Shown: one piece after another, positions 30,975 through 40,788 of the stretch
How positions within the stretch are numbered: position 1 is the first letter of the stretch
How the letters are laid out: every line of letters begins with the position of its first letter
Assembly (NCBI GenBank): GCA_002721105.1
Contig: PBJL01000031.1
Span: 132,580 to 196,579 of the forward strand
Direction: 5' to 3'
Length of the DNA: 64,000 nt
Origin: Acidiferrobacteraceae bacterium
GTDB taxonomy: Bacteria; Pseudomonadota; Gammaproteobacteria; Arenicellales; UBA868
The notes under the pieces: model-generated
What the model was told of the DNA's origin: nothing
Seen by the model: the letters and a program-made list of their open reading frames with translations, nothing else
Database searches by the model: none
Program-made: the position numbers and the translations under genes

Positions 30975-31029
30975 GCGAGATGAAATTTTGATACAAATAG
31001 GCTTTGGTTTTTAACCAAACTTAGCAATT

Positions 31030-31929
31030 TTATAGCTCATGTGGCAATAGCTCTGATTTCGGAACGATATCTCTTCCAAATCCTAAGGTAATAATAAGTG
31101 AATGAATAAGTTTTCGTATTTCACGACGATCTACAATTCGATCAATTGCGCCATTCCCAAAGATAAATTCTGATTTTTGAAAGCCCTCAGGCAGCTGCTC
31201 ACGGACAGTTTGTTCAATTACCCTGGGGCCTGCGAATCCAATCAAAGCGTCAGGTTCGGCGAAAACAAAATCACCTAACATCCCAAGACTAGCCGATACA
31301 CCTCCCATTGTTGGATTTGCAAGGATAGAAAAATATGGTGTATTAGCAGCTTGTAGACGATTAAGCGATGCTGAAACTTTAGCCATCTGCATTAGCGATG
31401 TAATTCCTTCCTGCATCCGCGCGCCGCCGCTTGCCGTAAAGCATATCAGTGGTGCGCCACGTCTTAACGACCGCTCTACCGCTCGAACAAATCTCTCTCC
31501 TACTACTGAACCCATTGATCCACCCATATATTGAAATTCAAATGACACAGCCACTATGGGAATTTGTTCAAGAAAACCCTCTGCTGCTATCAAAGCTTCC
31601 GTCTCACCAGTGTTTTTTTTTGCTTCGATCAACCGGTCTCGATATTTCCGACGATCCCGGAATTTAAGATGATCGATAGAAGCAACATCCTGACCTAATT
31701 CGTGAAATATCCCACGATCAAAAAAAGATTCCAATCTAGCGCGGGCAGCTATAGGCATGTGGTGCCCACATTTAGGACACACATTTAGATTATGTTTCAG
31801 ATCGGATGCATACAATACATCTGAACAACCCAAACATTTTTTCCAAAGACCCTCAGGGACGATCTTTTTATTTGATATCGGCCCCTTTATCTTAATCTTT
31901 GGCGCTCGTAATCGGTCGAACCAACTCAT
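31030..31929 (-). CDS. accD: Acetyl-CoA carboxylase carboxyltransferase subunit beta
   Basis: Half of the carboxyltransferase that moves CO2 from biotin to acetyl-CoA, the first step of fatty-acid synthesis. It has the four-cysteine zinc ribbon (WKKCLGC...VCPKCGHH, residues about 31-57) and the crotonase-like core with FTASGGARMQEG and PTMGGVSAS. 299 residues (E. coli 304). Lies 13 bp downstream of trpF. Confidence 0.97.
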   Translation of the reverse strand: MSWFDRLRAPKIKIKGPISNKKIVPEGLWKKCLGCSDVLYASDLKHNLNVCPKCGHHMPIAARARLESFFDRGIFHELGQDVASIDHLKFRDRRKYRDRLIEAKKNTGETEALIAAEGFLEQIPIVAVSFEFQYMGGSMGSVVGERFVRAVERSLRRGAPLICFTASGGARMQEGITSLMQMAKVSASLNRLQAANTPYFSILANPTMGGVSASLGMLGDFVFAEPDALIGFAGPRVIEQTVREQLPEGFQKSEFIFGNGAIDRIVDRREIRKLIHSLIITLGFGRDIVPKSELLPHEL

Positions 31930-31942
31930 TAATCTACCCTAG

Positions 31943-32587
31943 TCATTTTATCTCTGAAGATAAAATCTGATCGCATTCTCGAACGGCCGCAACTAGATTT
32001 TTTACTTTATCTTGATCTTTAATTCCGGGGCTAATTTCTACTCCTGTACTTATATCTATGCCAAATGATCTAGTTATAGTTATTGCTTCTGCAATATTTA
32101 AAGGATTTAAACCACCTGCTAAGATAACCGGCTTCGATTTGCATTCAAAGACACGCTCCCATCCAAACGGCTCACCGGTTCCACCAACTTTATCTTTATG
32201 GTAGGCATCTAATAAAATCGCCTTTGCATTGGGGTGTGACTTGGCTATTAACTCGGGAGATATGTCGTGTTTCATTCGCAATGCTTTTATATAAGGGACA
32301 CCGAATTGCTCACAATCTATAGCTGTCTCTTCACCATGAAACTGAAGCAAAGTTATAGGCATGTTTAACAACACTCGTTCTATCTCGTCCGGTTTTGCGT
32401 TGACAAATACCGCAACAGAGGCTACTAGGGCTGGAAGTAAAGAACAGATTTCTGCAGCAGTAGTGATGTCAACCGCTCTCGGGCTCTTGGGGTAAAACAC
32501 TAAACCAATGGCATCAATTCCCGAATCAACTATCATTCGTGCATCGTCTGGTTTAGTAATGCCACAAATTTTGATTCTAGTTCTCAA
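31943..32587 (-). CDS. trpF: Phosphoribosylanthranilate isomerase
   Basis: Third step of the tryptophan branch, a beta/alpha-barrel of 214 residues. The catalytic Cys lies in KICGITK and the phosphate-binding GGTGEPFGW and ILAGGLNP loops are present; the catalytic Asp is in GIDISTGVE. The start is TTG with AGGT about 10 nt upstream. Stand-alone trpF next to accD is typical of many gammaproteobacteria; trpB and trpA lie close by on the opposite strand. Confidence 0.96.
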   Translation of the reverse strand: MRTRIKICGITKPDDARMIVDSGIDAIGLVFYPKSPRAVDITTAAEICSLLPALVASVAVFVNAKPDEIERVLLNMPITLLQFHGEETAIDCEQFGVPYIKALRMKHDISPELIAKSHPNAKAILLDAYHKDKVGGTGEPFGWERVFECKSKPVILAGGLNPLNIAEAITITRSFGIDISTGVEISPGIKDQDKVKNLVAAVRECDQILSSEIK

Positions 32588-32660
32588 ATATCTGTACCTA
32601 AATTAAGCTGATTCCTTGTGTAATGAAAAATTGGAATTAATCGTGTGGCTTTCACCTATT

Positions 32661-33461
32661 CTACCAAAATCGAACATTTGTGCCGCAAGGTATGTTGTAT
32701 TTGGATGGATAAGCTACGCTAACAAGATAGAGTCCATCCGGATCTGCAGTAACCCCTCCAGCTCCACGATTTCGACTTTCTAGGACTGTTTTAGCCCAAA
32801 TTGGCTTCTCTTCTCCCGCGCCTATTGATAAGAGTACACCTACAAGATTTCTAACCATATGGTGGAGAAATGAACCTGCTTCAACATCAAACCAAATCCA
32901 TTCATCTTTAGAGCTAATTTCAAGTTTTCTAAGATTTCGGACAGAACTTTTAGATTGGCAAGACGTTGCGCGATATGCATTGAAATCATGCTCACCGATG
33001 AGGTATTTAGCCGCTTCGCGCATGCGATAAATATCTAGTGTTCGATAATCCCATGTTACTCTACGATGGAGATATGTCGGCGCTACTGACCTGTTTAATA
33101 CGATGTAACGATAAGTTCGACCCACGGCCGTGAATCGTGCATGAAATTCGGGTAGAACTTCAGACACTGATAATATCGAAACTGCTTTTGGCAATAACGT
33201 GTTTGCCCCTCTCAACCATGATAAAGGAGCTCTAACGTTTATACTTTCAAAGTGTGCGACCTGTTGTAGTGCATGAACTCCAGTATCCGTACGCCCAGCG
33301 CCAACTACATTAATATTATTATTCCCGACCTTAGAGAGAGCGTTTTCAAGTACATACTGCACGGTGGCAAGTTCTTTTTGCTTTTGCCAACCATAGAAAA
33401 AACTTCCGTCATACTCTACTGTTGCAACATATCTGATCGAATTTTTTTGAAGTGAATCCAT
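32661..33461 (-). CDS. truA: tRNA pseudouridine(38-40) synthase
   Basis: Modifies U38-U40 in the anticodon arm of many tRNAs. The catalytic Asp occurs in GAGRTDTGVHALQQVAHF; the N-terminal VEYDGSFFYGWQ and C-terminal FLHHMVRNLVG motifs are standard. ATG 33461 is selected because it gives 266 residues beginning just before the conserved fold. A frame open to 33602 would add 47 residues with no family match and almost touch trpB. Heads the truA-trpF-accD-folC-dedD-cvpA-purF string. Confidence 0.94.
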   Translation of the reverse strand: MDSLQKNSIRYVATVEYDGSFFYGWQKQKELATVQYVLENALSKVGNNNINVVGAGRTDTGVHALQQVAHFESINVRAPLSWLRGANTLLPKAVSILSVSEVLPEFHARFTAVGRTYRYIVLNRSVAPTYLHRRVTWDYRTLDIYRMREAAKYLIGEHDFNAYRATSCQSKSSVRNLRKLEISSKDEWIWFDVEAGSFLHHMVRNLVGVLLSIGAGEEKPIWAKTVLESRNRGAGGVTADPDGLYLVSVAYPSKYNIPCGTNVRFW

Positions 33462-33574
33462 ATCGTGAAGATAGTGTATTGAAAACCCCCCAATTGTATA
33501 CGTTTCGAGGTACACTTCGCCTATGGAATTCATTGCTTCACCAAGAAATTTGATATTTTTTATATTTGATCGGC

Positions 33575-33587
33575 ACCCTAATAGGGT
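33575..33587. promoter_or_regulatory. Perfect palindrome between truA and trpB
   Basis: ACCCTA-A-TAGGGT, two 6-bp arms around one base, lies 21 bp upstream of the trpB GTG in the 147-bp divergent gap. It could be an operator or a short leader hairpin. It does not resemble the E. coli TrpR operator. Confidence 0.25.
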
Positions 33588-33608
33588 CATTCCAAAGACC
33601 AAAGCATC

Positions 33609-34835
33609 GTGAGTAGGGAAAAAAATAGTTCGCCATCAAAAACTTATCGAAGTGGACCAGATAAAACGGGCCACTTTGGTATTTATGGCGGCCGGTTTGT
33701 CGCTGAAACACTTATGCCTTTGATTCTAGAAGTTGAAAATGCATATCATGCCGCTACAAATGACTCACAATTTCAAGAAGAATTCGACTACTATGCAAAA
33801 GATTACATTGGTCGCCCGAGCCCACTATATCTTGCTGAACGTTTAACTAAAGAATTTGGTGGAGCTAAAATTTATTTCAAGCGAGATGAACTCAACCATA
33901 CTGGCGCACATAAAATTAATAACACGCTAGGTCAAATTCTGCTCGCAAGAAGAATGAAAAAAACCCGAATAATTGCAGAAACTGGTGCCGGGCAACATGG
34001 TGTCGCAACAGCTACAGTTTGCGCACTTTTTGACCTACCATGTGTCATTTATATGGGCGAAAAAGATATAGAACGCCAATCACCAAATGTATTTCGCATG
34101 AAACTATTAGGTGCAGAAGTTATACCAGTAAAATCGGGCACTGGCACTCTCAAGGATGCAATGAATGAAGCTCTACGGGATTGGGTCGCGAATGTTAACG
34201 ATACTTTCTATATTATTGGAACTGTTGCTGGCCCTCACCCTTATCCGGCTATGGTACGCGACTTCCAAAGCATAATTGGCAAAGAAACGCGAGAACAAAT
34301 CCTTGACGTCGAAGGAAAACTACCAGATGCTCTTGTTGCCTGCATTGGAGGTGGCTCTAATGCTATGGGCTTATTTCATCCCTTTCTTGATGATGGTGTA
34401 GAGATCATTGGCGTTGAAGCAGCAGGATATGGTATTGAAAGTGGTAGGCATGCAGCATCACTGAGCGGCGGTCGTCCGGGGGTTCTACATGGGAATCGTA
34501 CGTATCTTTTACAAAATTCTGATGGTCAAATTGATGATGCGCATTCAATATCTGCAGGGTTAGACTACCCAGGTATTGGGCCTGAGCATTCGTGGCTACA
34601 TGACGTTAAACGAGTTAAATATGTATCAGTTACAGATAAAGAAGCCTTGGATGCATTTACACAATGCTGTAGGTTTGAAGGAATAATCCCAGCACTTGAG
34701 CCATCTCATGCTTTAGCTCATGTAAAGAAAATCGCCCCTGCAATGAACCATGATAAATTAATCGTCATGAATATGTGTGGTCGAGGAGACAAAGATGTAT
34801 TTACTGTTGCATCCGCCCTAGGCCATGAAATTTAA
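33609..34835 (+). CDS. trpB: Tryptophan synthase beta subunit
   Basis: PLP enzyme that condenses indole with serine. The PLP-binding Lys is in [17 protein letters not shown] and the phosphate-binding GGGSNAMG loop are present, and the late CGRGDKD motif closes the fold. 408 residues with a short polar N-terminal extension. The start is GTG with AAAGACCAAAG upstream, a poor ribosome binding site. It is divergent from truA and is followed by trpA after 20 bp. Confidence 0.97.
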   Translation: MSREKNSSPSKTYRSGPDKTGHFGIYGGRFVAETLMPLILEVENAYHAATNDSQFQEEFDYYAKDYIGRPSPLYLAERLTKEFGGAKIYFKRDELNHTGAHKINNTLGQILLARRMKKTRIIAETGAGQHGVATATVCALFDLPCVIYMGEKDIERQSPNVFRMKLLGAEVIPVKSGTGTLKDAMNEALRDWVANVNDTFYIIGTVAGPHPYPAMVRDFQSIIGKETREQILDVEGKLPDALVACIGGGSNAMGLFHPFLDDGVEIIGVEAAGYGIESGRHAASLSGGRPGVLHGNRTYLLQNSDGQIDDAHSISAGLDYPGIGPEHSWLHDVKRVKYVSVTDKEALDAFTQCCRFEGIIPALEPSHALAHVKKIAPAMNHDKLIVMNMCGRGDKDVFTVASALGHEI

Positions 34836-34855
34836 ACAGAAAGATTTTTAACATC

Positions 34856-35677
34856 GTGACAATTGACCGTCTGCAGAACAGATTTGACTTGCTTAAAAAA
34901 AACGGCCGTGGTGGTTTCGTTAGCTTTGTGACGGCAGGTGATCCAGACTTCGATACATCTTTAAATATTGTCAAATCATTGCCACAAGCTGGGGCAGATA
35001 TTGTTGAGCTGGGCATGCCATTCTCAGATCCTATGGCTGATGGCCCGATTATTCAAGCGAGTAGCCAACGTGCACTGGCGTCAGGGATGAATCTAAGACA
35101 TACTCTGAAATTAGTAGAGGGGTTTCGTCAAGATGACTCTGAGACCCCGATAGTACTTATGGGATACTTTAATCCTATTTACCAATATGGTTCTAATCGA
35201 TTTATTGAGGATGCACTTAGCGTAGGTGTAGACGGGCTAATAATTGTTGATCTACCACCGGAGGAGGACGATGAGCTTTGTCATCCAGCACGAATAAGTG
35301 GTTTAGATTGGATCCGGCTAATCACGCCCACTACAGATTCGAATCGCATGCAATTGGTACTTAATAATTCAAGTGGTTTTGTATACTATGTATCAATCAC
35401 AGGGATTACGGGAACCCAATCCATTAGCGCTAGTGCCATCTCAGATTCTATTGCTCAATTACGGAACGCTACAAAACTTCCAATCGCGGTTGGTTTCGGA
35501 ATTAGTACTGCTGAACAGGTAAGCGCAGTCATAAAAAATGCCGACGCAGCTGTTGTGGGCTCTATATTGATACGTGAAATTGAAAAAGCTCTAAATATTA
35601 ATCCGATATCGAAATCTGTACTCGTAGATGGCGTGCTCAACAGAGCCCATGAATTATCACAAGGTATCTTTTTATAA
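34856..35677 (+). CDS. trpA: Tryptophan synthase alpha subunit
   Basis: Cleaves indole-3-glycerol phosphate to indole, which is channelled to TrpB. Catalytic Glu and Asp sit in VELGMPFSDPMADGP; the GVDGLIIVDLPPEE, VSITGITG and GFGISTAEQ phosphate-site segments are intact. 273 residues, standard. The start is GTG. It ends 15 bp from the fimV stop on the opposite strand, with no terminator hairpin visible between. Confidence 0.97.
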   Translation: MTIDRLQNRFDLLKKNGRGGFVSFVTAGDPDFDTSLNIVKSLPQAGADIVELGMPFSDPMADGPIIQASSQRALASGMNLRHTLKLVEGFRQDDSETPIVLMGYFNPIYQYGSNRFIEDALSVGVDGLIIVDLPPEEDDELCHPARISGLDWIRLITPTTDSNRMQLVLNNSSGFVYYVSITGITGTQSISASAISDSIAQLRNATKLPIAVGFGISTAEQVSAVIKNADAAVVGSILIREIEKALNINPISKSVLVDGVLNRAHELSQGIFL

Positions 35678-35692
35678 AACAATCGACTATAG

Positions 35693-37486
35693 CTACTTAA
35701 TCACATTTAAAGTATCTTCTGCTTCAGTTCTTTGCGCTATATTTCCTTTGGTCTTAACTTCACGTAGTAGTTCACGAGCTTTTTCGTTCTGATCCATCTC
35801 TATATACGCTTTCGCTAGATCCAGTTTCGTCTCTAAATCTAGGTCATCGAAGTTATCATCGACATCATTGATAGCCTTCATATTTTTAGAGGATTTTTGG
35901 CGGTTAAGACTAAGGATAATTATGCCTGATATTACGCTGCCTGTAATAAAACCCACTGCCAACCAAAAATATATATTTATCGAGGGCGCCTCAGACACAA
36001 TATTGCTTTTCTCCTCTTGACTAGATACTCGGGCACTGCCGCCGCTTTCTTGATCGAGAGTCGTACTATCATTGCGGGTCAAATGATTTTCTTGCAGGTT
36101 AATTTCGCTTGTTCGGTCTTCAATTCCGGTTGATGAGGTGATGGTTTCAATTTTAGTATCAAGTGACTCTAACGCCGCTGAATAGACCGCTGCCTCACGT
36201 TGCGCTAATGCTAATTCCATACCTTTTTCTTCAAGAATTTCGTCAGCTCTTTCTCTTTCTTTCTTTAGTTCTTCAATCTCGCGCTCCATGCTCTGATTCC
36301 GGGTCCGTTGAAATTTATTTTCAGCTTCTACTGACAGCATTTCTTTTCTCAATTCTTGCAACTGTTGGAATTCTGCATCCTCTTGACGTATATCACTTGC
36401 ACTGATATCCGCGCGAGCTTGATTCTGTGAGACCGATTGCATTTCATCTAACGTAGTAGGGGCTTTATTACTGTCGTCAACTGACTCCATAATACTAGAA
36501 ATAGTTTCGAGCAAACTACTTTTAGATTGCTCTAGTCGTTTAATATCTTTTTCTAACGATTTTCGAAACTCTGTTTCTTCTTTCTTAAGCTCGAAAGCTC
36601 GTGTTTTCTCAGCAGCAGATTCATCAAGCATTACACGCAGTCTTTCTATTTCTTTTTTTAGCTCATCAACCGTAGTGTTCATGAAGGCAATCGACGGATC
36701 GATTGGTTGCACGCTATGTTGATTTAACGTTTTCGGAAATCTTCTCAATCTATACTCTTGCCATTCAGCAACTTGCTGAGTATATGTTTCTATAGCTAGG
36801 ATTCGGGACGTTAATTCGAATTCTTTTATACTTGGGATATCTATAAAAACTCCAGCACGCAGTAAATTCATATTTCCCTGAATAAAAGCATGGTCATTGT
36901 TTTTTAAGAGCGCATATAATTTTTGGTAAATACTTAATGGTGAACTAATAACCAATCGTTTGGCTATAATTATTAAATTTTCAGATTGTTCGACAGGACC
37001 ATACGACGTATTAAGAGCGATAACCTTGAACTTTTCATCTATTGTTTTTTGGGACTCCTTTGGCATAGCCGAAAAAACTCGCACAGTGCCGGTATTTTCT
37101 TCTCCCATTGAACTAAGCTGTAGCAAATAGCTACTATAGACTTTTTTATCATCTTCTGAGATAAACACAGTAAACCCGACTACATCACTCAGTATGGGAT
37201 TAACTGTCGAGACCACAATGACCGGAAGATCCTTATCGCTAATTTTTAATGAAAGATTGATGTCGGCGCTAGAAATTGGGAATCGCTCTAGATGTTCGGT
37301 TGTCATTAAACCATAACTAACGTCTTTAGTATTCTCTATTGACGCGCCAAGGATATTTAACTCAGCATAGAGAGGTTCGTTAGTTGAAGAAAACACAGTG
37401 ATATCCCCTAAACCGATACCTCTCGCAGGTTCTGTAATCACCCAAAACATACCTATCACCATCGCAAATTTAATGATCCGCTTCAT
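35693..37486 (-). CDS. fimV: FimV-family polar/pilus assembly protein
   Basis: FimV proteins organise the cell pole and support type IV pilus assembly and peptidoglycan-linked functions. From ATG 37486 the order is: signal peptide (MKRIIKFAMVIGMFWVI), the FimV N-terminal domain opening GIGLGDITVFSSTNEPLYAEL, a degenerate LysM-like segment (QGNMNLLRAGVFIDIP), a long Glu/Lys-rich coiled coil, one transmembrane helix (FWLAVGFITGSVISGIIIL) near residues 505-525, and the C-terminal TPR-like cap DLDLETKLDLAKAYIEMDQ. At about 597 residues it is shorter than Pseudomonas FimV (over 900). An ATG at 37513 is an alternative start. It follows asd by 60 bp, as in Pseudomonas. Confidence 0.9.
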   Translation of the reverse strand: MKRIIKFAMVIGMFWVITEPARGIGLGDITVFSSTNEPLYAELNILGASIENTKDVSYGLMTTEHLERFPISSADINLSLKISDKDLPVIVVSTVNPILSDVVGFTVFISEDDKKVYSSYLLQLSSMGEENTGTVRVFSAMPKESQKTIDEKFKVIALNTSYGPVEQSENLIIIAKRLVISSPLSIYQKLYALLKNNDHAFIQGNMNLLRAGVFIDIPSIKEFELTSRILAIETYTQQVAEWQEYRLRRFPKTLNQHSVQPIDPSIAFMNTTVDELKKEIERLRVMLDESAAEKTRAFELKKEETEFRKSLEKDIKRLEQSKSSLLETISSIMESVDDSNKAPTTLDEMQSVSQNQARADISASDIRQEDAEFQQLQELRKEMLSVEAENKFQRTRNQSMEREIEELKKERERADEILEEKGMELALAQREAAVYSAALESLDTKIETITSSTGIEDRTSEINLQENHLTRNDSTTLDQESGGSARVSSQEEKSNIVSEAPSINIYFWLAVGFITGSVISGIIILSLNRQKSSKNMKAINDVDDNFDDLDLETKLDLAKAYIEMDQNEKARELLREVKTKGNIAQRTEAEDTLNVIK

Positions 37487-37546
37487 CGACACAAGGTAAC
37501 GGTAAAGAAGCATGTTTTGGAGCGATACCTCATGAATAACCGTCAA

Positions 37547-38553
37547 TCAATTAAAAACGTGTTCACTTATTTGAACCGCATTCAAGGCCGCTCCTTTCCT
37601 AATATTGTCAGATACTATCCACATGTTAATACCTGTATCACTAGAAATATCCTTACGTATTCTACCCACATATACTTGATCCGAATGCGCGCCATCAATA
37701 GCTGCTGTTGGGTAACCTCCAGGCCTTTGTTCGTCTATAACAGTAATGCCAGGCGAATCATTGAGTATTGCTCTGACTGTTGAAACACTGACAGGATTTC
37801 GTGTCTCAATATGTACCGCTTCGGAGTGGCCATAAAATACAGGAATCCGAACTGCAGTAGGGTTTACTAAAACAGTTTGATCTTCGAAGATTTTTGGGTC
37901 TCCAATACCATCTTCATTTCTTCCTTGGTATATCCGTTTTCTTGAAAAACATCTATATGTGGTATTGCATTAAAACCAATCTGAGTTTCGGTGCCATCTG
38001 CGATCAGTTTTTCACCCATCAAAATAGCCTTGGTTTGTTGTGATAATTCCTCTATTGCACGCTTACCTGCACCCGACACAGCTTGATATGTTGCAACATT
38101 AATACGTGCGATTCCTGCGACATCATAGATCGGTTTTAGCGCTACAACCATTTGCATGGTAGAGCAGTTAGGATTAGCGATGATACCGCGATGCGCTTTT
38201 AAGGCATGTAAATTTACCTCTGGAACGATCAGTGGGACCTCCGGGTCTAACCGAAAGTTTGATGTATTATCAACAACAATAGCACCCGCACTGACTGCTT
38301 TCGGTGCATACTGGGCTGAAATGCTTCCGCCTGCGGAAAACAAGGCTAAATCTACTTGCCTAAAGTCGAAGTATTCTAAATCTTCAACTTCTAACTGCAT
38401 TGTGCCGGACTCAATAATGCGACCTACTGTCCGATGGCTCGCTAAGGCGAACAGACGATTAATCGGGAACTCACGCTCCATTAGAATATCTAGAAGAGCC
38501 TGACCGACTGCCCCTGTTGCCCCGACCACAGCTACATTAAACTTGGAATCCAT
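37547..38553 (-). pseudogene. asd: Aspartate-semialdehyde dehydrogenase, interrupted by a frameshift
   Basis: Reduces aspartyl phosphate to the semialdehyde, the common precursor of lysine/DAP, threonine and methionine. The first 221 or so residues are intact: VVGATGAVGQALLDIL (NADP site), SAGGSIS and the active-site Cys in NPNCSTMQM. The frame then closes at 37867. One base change in the A-run (five A on the minus strand, 37895-37891) restores an excellent C-terminal half (IFEDQTVLVNPTAVRIPV, FYGHSEAVHIET, GGYPTAAIDG) ending at the TGA at 37547. The joined protein would have about 335 residues, matching the short form of Asd. A sequencing error is the simplest explanation, since the gene is normally essential and the downstream half shows no decay. 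Confidence 0.93.
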
Positions 38554-38610
38554 TTTCAGTTAACTCTATTCGGATTTCTTAATCCTTGATATGTTGGATT
38601 GAAAAGAGCA

Positions 38611-39258
38611 TCAGTTTATATCTTGGAAAAGCCATGGATACTGTGATTTAGCCTTATTCTCATACGTCTCAATTTCATCGCTAAATTGCAATGTCAAATC
38701 AATATCATCTAAACCATTTAGTAAACGATGTTTACGTCCCGGATCGATTTTGAAAATAAAAGACTCCTGATTAGCTAGGATAACCATTTGCTCAAGAAGA
38801 TTCACAGTAACAATATATCCTTCGTTCAAGTTGGTTTCCGAAAAAAGTTTCTGAACTTGATCCTTTTCCAAAGTGATCGGCAACAAGCCATTTTTAAAAC
38901 AATTATTATAGAAAATATCAGCAAAACTTGGCGCTATAACCGCTCTAATGCCATAATCACGTAATGCCCAAACTGCGTGCTCCCGGGATGATCCACATCC
39001 AAAATTATCACGCGCTAAAAGTATTTCAGCACTCTGATACCGCGGAAAATTTAACACAAAATCCTGATTAATCGCCCGCGACTTTCCTTCTTCGCCAGGC
39101 TCACCATGATCTAAGTAGCGCCATTCATCAAAAAGGTTATTCCCAAATCCAGTTTTTTTTATGCTTTTTAAAAACTGTTTTGGTATTATGGCATCGGTGT
39201 CAACATTCGCTCTATCCAGGGGGATTGTTATGCCGCTAAATGTTTGATATGGTTTCAC
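38611..39258 (-). CDS. leuD: 3-isopropylmalate dehydratase small subunit
   Basis: Swivel-domain partner of LeuC in converting 2- to 3-isopropylmalate. Diagnostic segments: [27 protein letters not shown], and the N-terminal PLDRANVD. 215 residues. The start is GTG with GGAG about 9 nt upstream. It lies 21 bp downstream of leuC. The next gene is asd; leuB, which often sits here, is absent. Confidence 0.97.
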   Translation of the reverse strand: MKPYQTFSGITIPLDRANVDTDAIIPKQFLKSIKKTGFGNNLFDEWRYLDHGEPGEEGKSRAINQDFVLNFPRYQSAEILLARDNFGCGSSREHAVWALRDYGIRAVIAPSFADIFYNNCFKNGLLPITLEKDQVQKLFSETNLNEGYIVTVNLLEQMVILANQESFIFKIDPGRKHRLLNGLDDIDLTLQFSDEIETYENKAKSQYPWLFQDIN

Positions 39259-39279
39259 AAGATACGCTCCGTGTTGCGT

Positions 39280-40674
39280 TCAAATGTCGACGAAATGGCC
39301 ATTGAGTGCGGCGGCGGCGGCCATAGCTGGAGATACTAGATGTGTTCGTCCGCCTTGACCCTGTCTACCCTCAAAGTTTCGGTTTGAGGTAGATGCGCAT
39401 CTCTCACCTACCTCTAAACGATCCGCATTCATTGCTAAACACATTGAACATCCGGGCTCTCTCCATTCAAACCCAGAATTAATAAATATTTTATCTAACC
39501 CTTCTTGCTCGGCTTGTCTTTTTACCAATCCTGACCCTGGTACTACAAGAGCAAGTTTGATACTTGATGCTACCTTTCCATTTTTTGCAATCTCAGCAGC
39601 TGCACGAAGATCCTCAATCCGACCATTTGTACAAGATCCTATAAAAATCTTATCAATTGCAATATCCTTTATGGGCGTCCCGGGGCTTAAATCCATATAG
39701 TCGAGCGCCCTGGCCCAATTCTCTTGTCGTATCGGATCTTCTTGTTTTGCAGGATCAGGAATAATACCATCGATAGCCGTTACCATCTCAGGGGAAGTGC
39801 CCCAGGTTACTTGTGGCTTAATGTCAGAACCGTTGAGGCTAACTTCAAGATCGAAACAGGCATCTTCATCGCTAACCATTGCTTTCCAATATTGAGTTGC
39901 CTGATTCCACAAACTACCTTTTGGGGCATATGGTCTTCCATGGATATAATTTATGGTTTTTTCGTCAACCGCAACTAGACCTGCTCTTGCACCAGCTTCA
40001 ATCGCCATATTGCAGAGCGTCATTCGCCCCTCCATACTCAGCCTTTTAACAGCGGAGCCGTCAAACTCGATAGTAGAGCCTGTCCCCCCAGCAGTACCAA
40101 TAGACCCTATGATTGCGAGAATCATATCCTTAGCTGTTACTCTTTCGTCTAAATTCCCATCTACGGTGATCCGAATGCTATCCATTTTCTTTACTACGAG
40201 ACACTGGGTTGCCAAAACATGCTCAACCTCTGACGTTCCAATTCCGAATGCCAGCGCGCCAAAAGCGCCATGGGTAGCAGTATGTGAATCACCACAAACA
40301 ATGGTCATGCCAGGTAATGTAGCCCCTTGTTCTGGCCCAATAACATGAACGATACCTTGGCGTGGATCATTCATATCGTACTCCGTGATTCCAAAATCGT
40401 TGCAATTCTTGCTTAGCAACTCAACCTGAATTCGGGAAACCGGATCGTCAATACCTAATGTGCGGTCAGTTGTAGGCACATTATGATCTGCAACTGCTAA
40501 GTTAGCTCCAGGTCGCCTAGGCTTACGCCCTGCCTCCCGCAGCCCTTCAAAGGCTTGTGGCGAAGTAACCTCATGAACCAAATGCCTATCAATATACAGT
40601 AGGCCTGTTCCATCTTCTTCCATACGTACAAGATGTTGATCCCATATTTTTTGATAAAGAGTTTTACCAGACAT
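39280..40674 (-). CDS. leuC: 3-isopropylmalate dehydratase large subunit
   Basis: Aconitase-family catalytic subunit carrying a [4Fe-4S] cluster in leucine synthesis. Cluster Cys residues are in GSCTNGR and [27 protein letters not shown] is typical. ATG 40674 is chosen (464 residues, E. coli 466) with GGAG just upstream; the frame is open to 40716. First gene of leuC-leuD-asd-fimV. Confidence 0.97.
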   Translation of the reverse strand: MSGKTLYQKIWDQHLVRMEEDGTGLLYIDRHLVHEVTSPQAFEGLREAGRKPRRPGANLAVADHNVPTTDRTLGIDDPVSRIQVELLSKNCNDFGITEYDMNDPRQGIVHVIGPEQGATLPGMTIVCGDSHTATHGAFGALAFGIGTSEVEHVLATQCLVVKKMDSIRITVDGNLDERVTAKDMILAIIGSIGTAGGTGSTIEFDGSAVKRLSMEGRMTLCNMAIEAGARAGLVAVDEKTINYIHGRPYAPKGSLWNQATQYWKAMVSDEDACFDLEVSLNGSDIKPQVTWGTSPEMVTAIDGIIPDPAKQEDPIRQENWARALDYMDLSPGTPIKDIAIDKIFIGSCTNGRIEDLRAAAEIAKNGKVASSIKLALVVPGSGLVKRQAEQEGLDKIFINSGFEWREPGCSMCLAMNADRLEVGERCASTSNRNFEGRQGQGGRTHLVSPAMAAAAALNGHFVDI

Positions 40675-40788
40675 TACTCCGAAGCCTCCCTTGTGAGTCC
40701 TATCAGATTGTATCATGCCGACAACTCATTTCTTTTTTTAAAGAATTTGTTCATAATATTAGTCCGACAGGATATTCATGTAATATAG

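Noticed and set aside
33462..33602. 47-residue N-terminal extension of truA
   Set aside because: No family counterpart and no ribosome binding site; it would fill the divergent promoter gap to trpB.
33522..33612. Short plus-strand ORF ending over the trpB GTG, considered as a trp leader peptide
   Set aside because: Contains no tryptophan codons, has no clear ribosome binding site and no attenuator hairpin follows.
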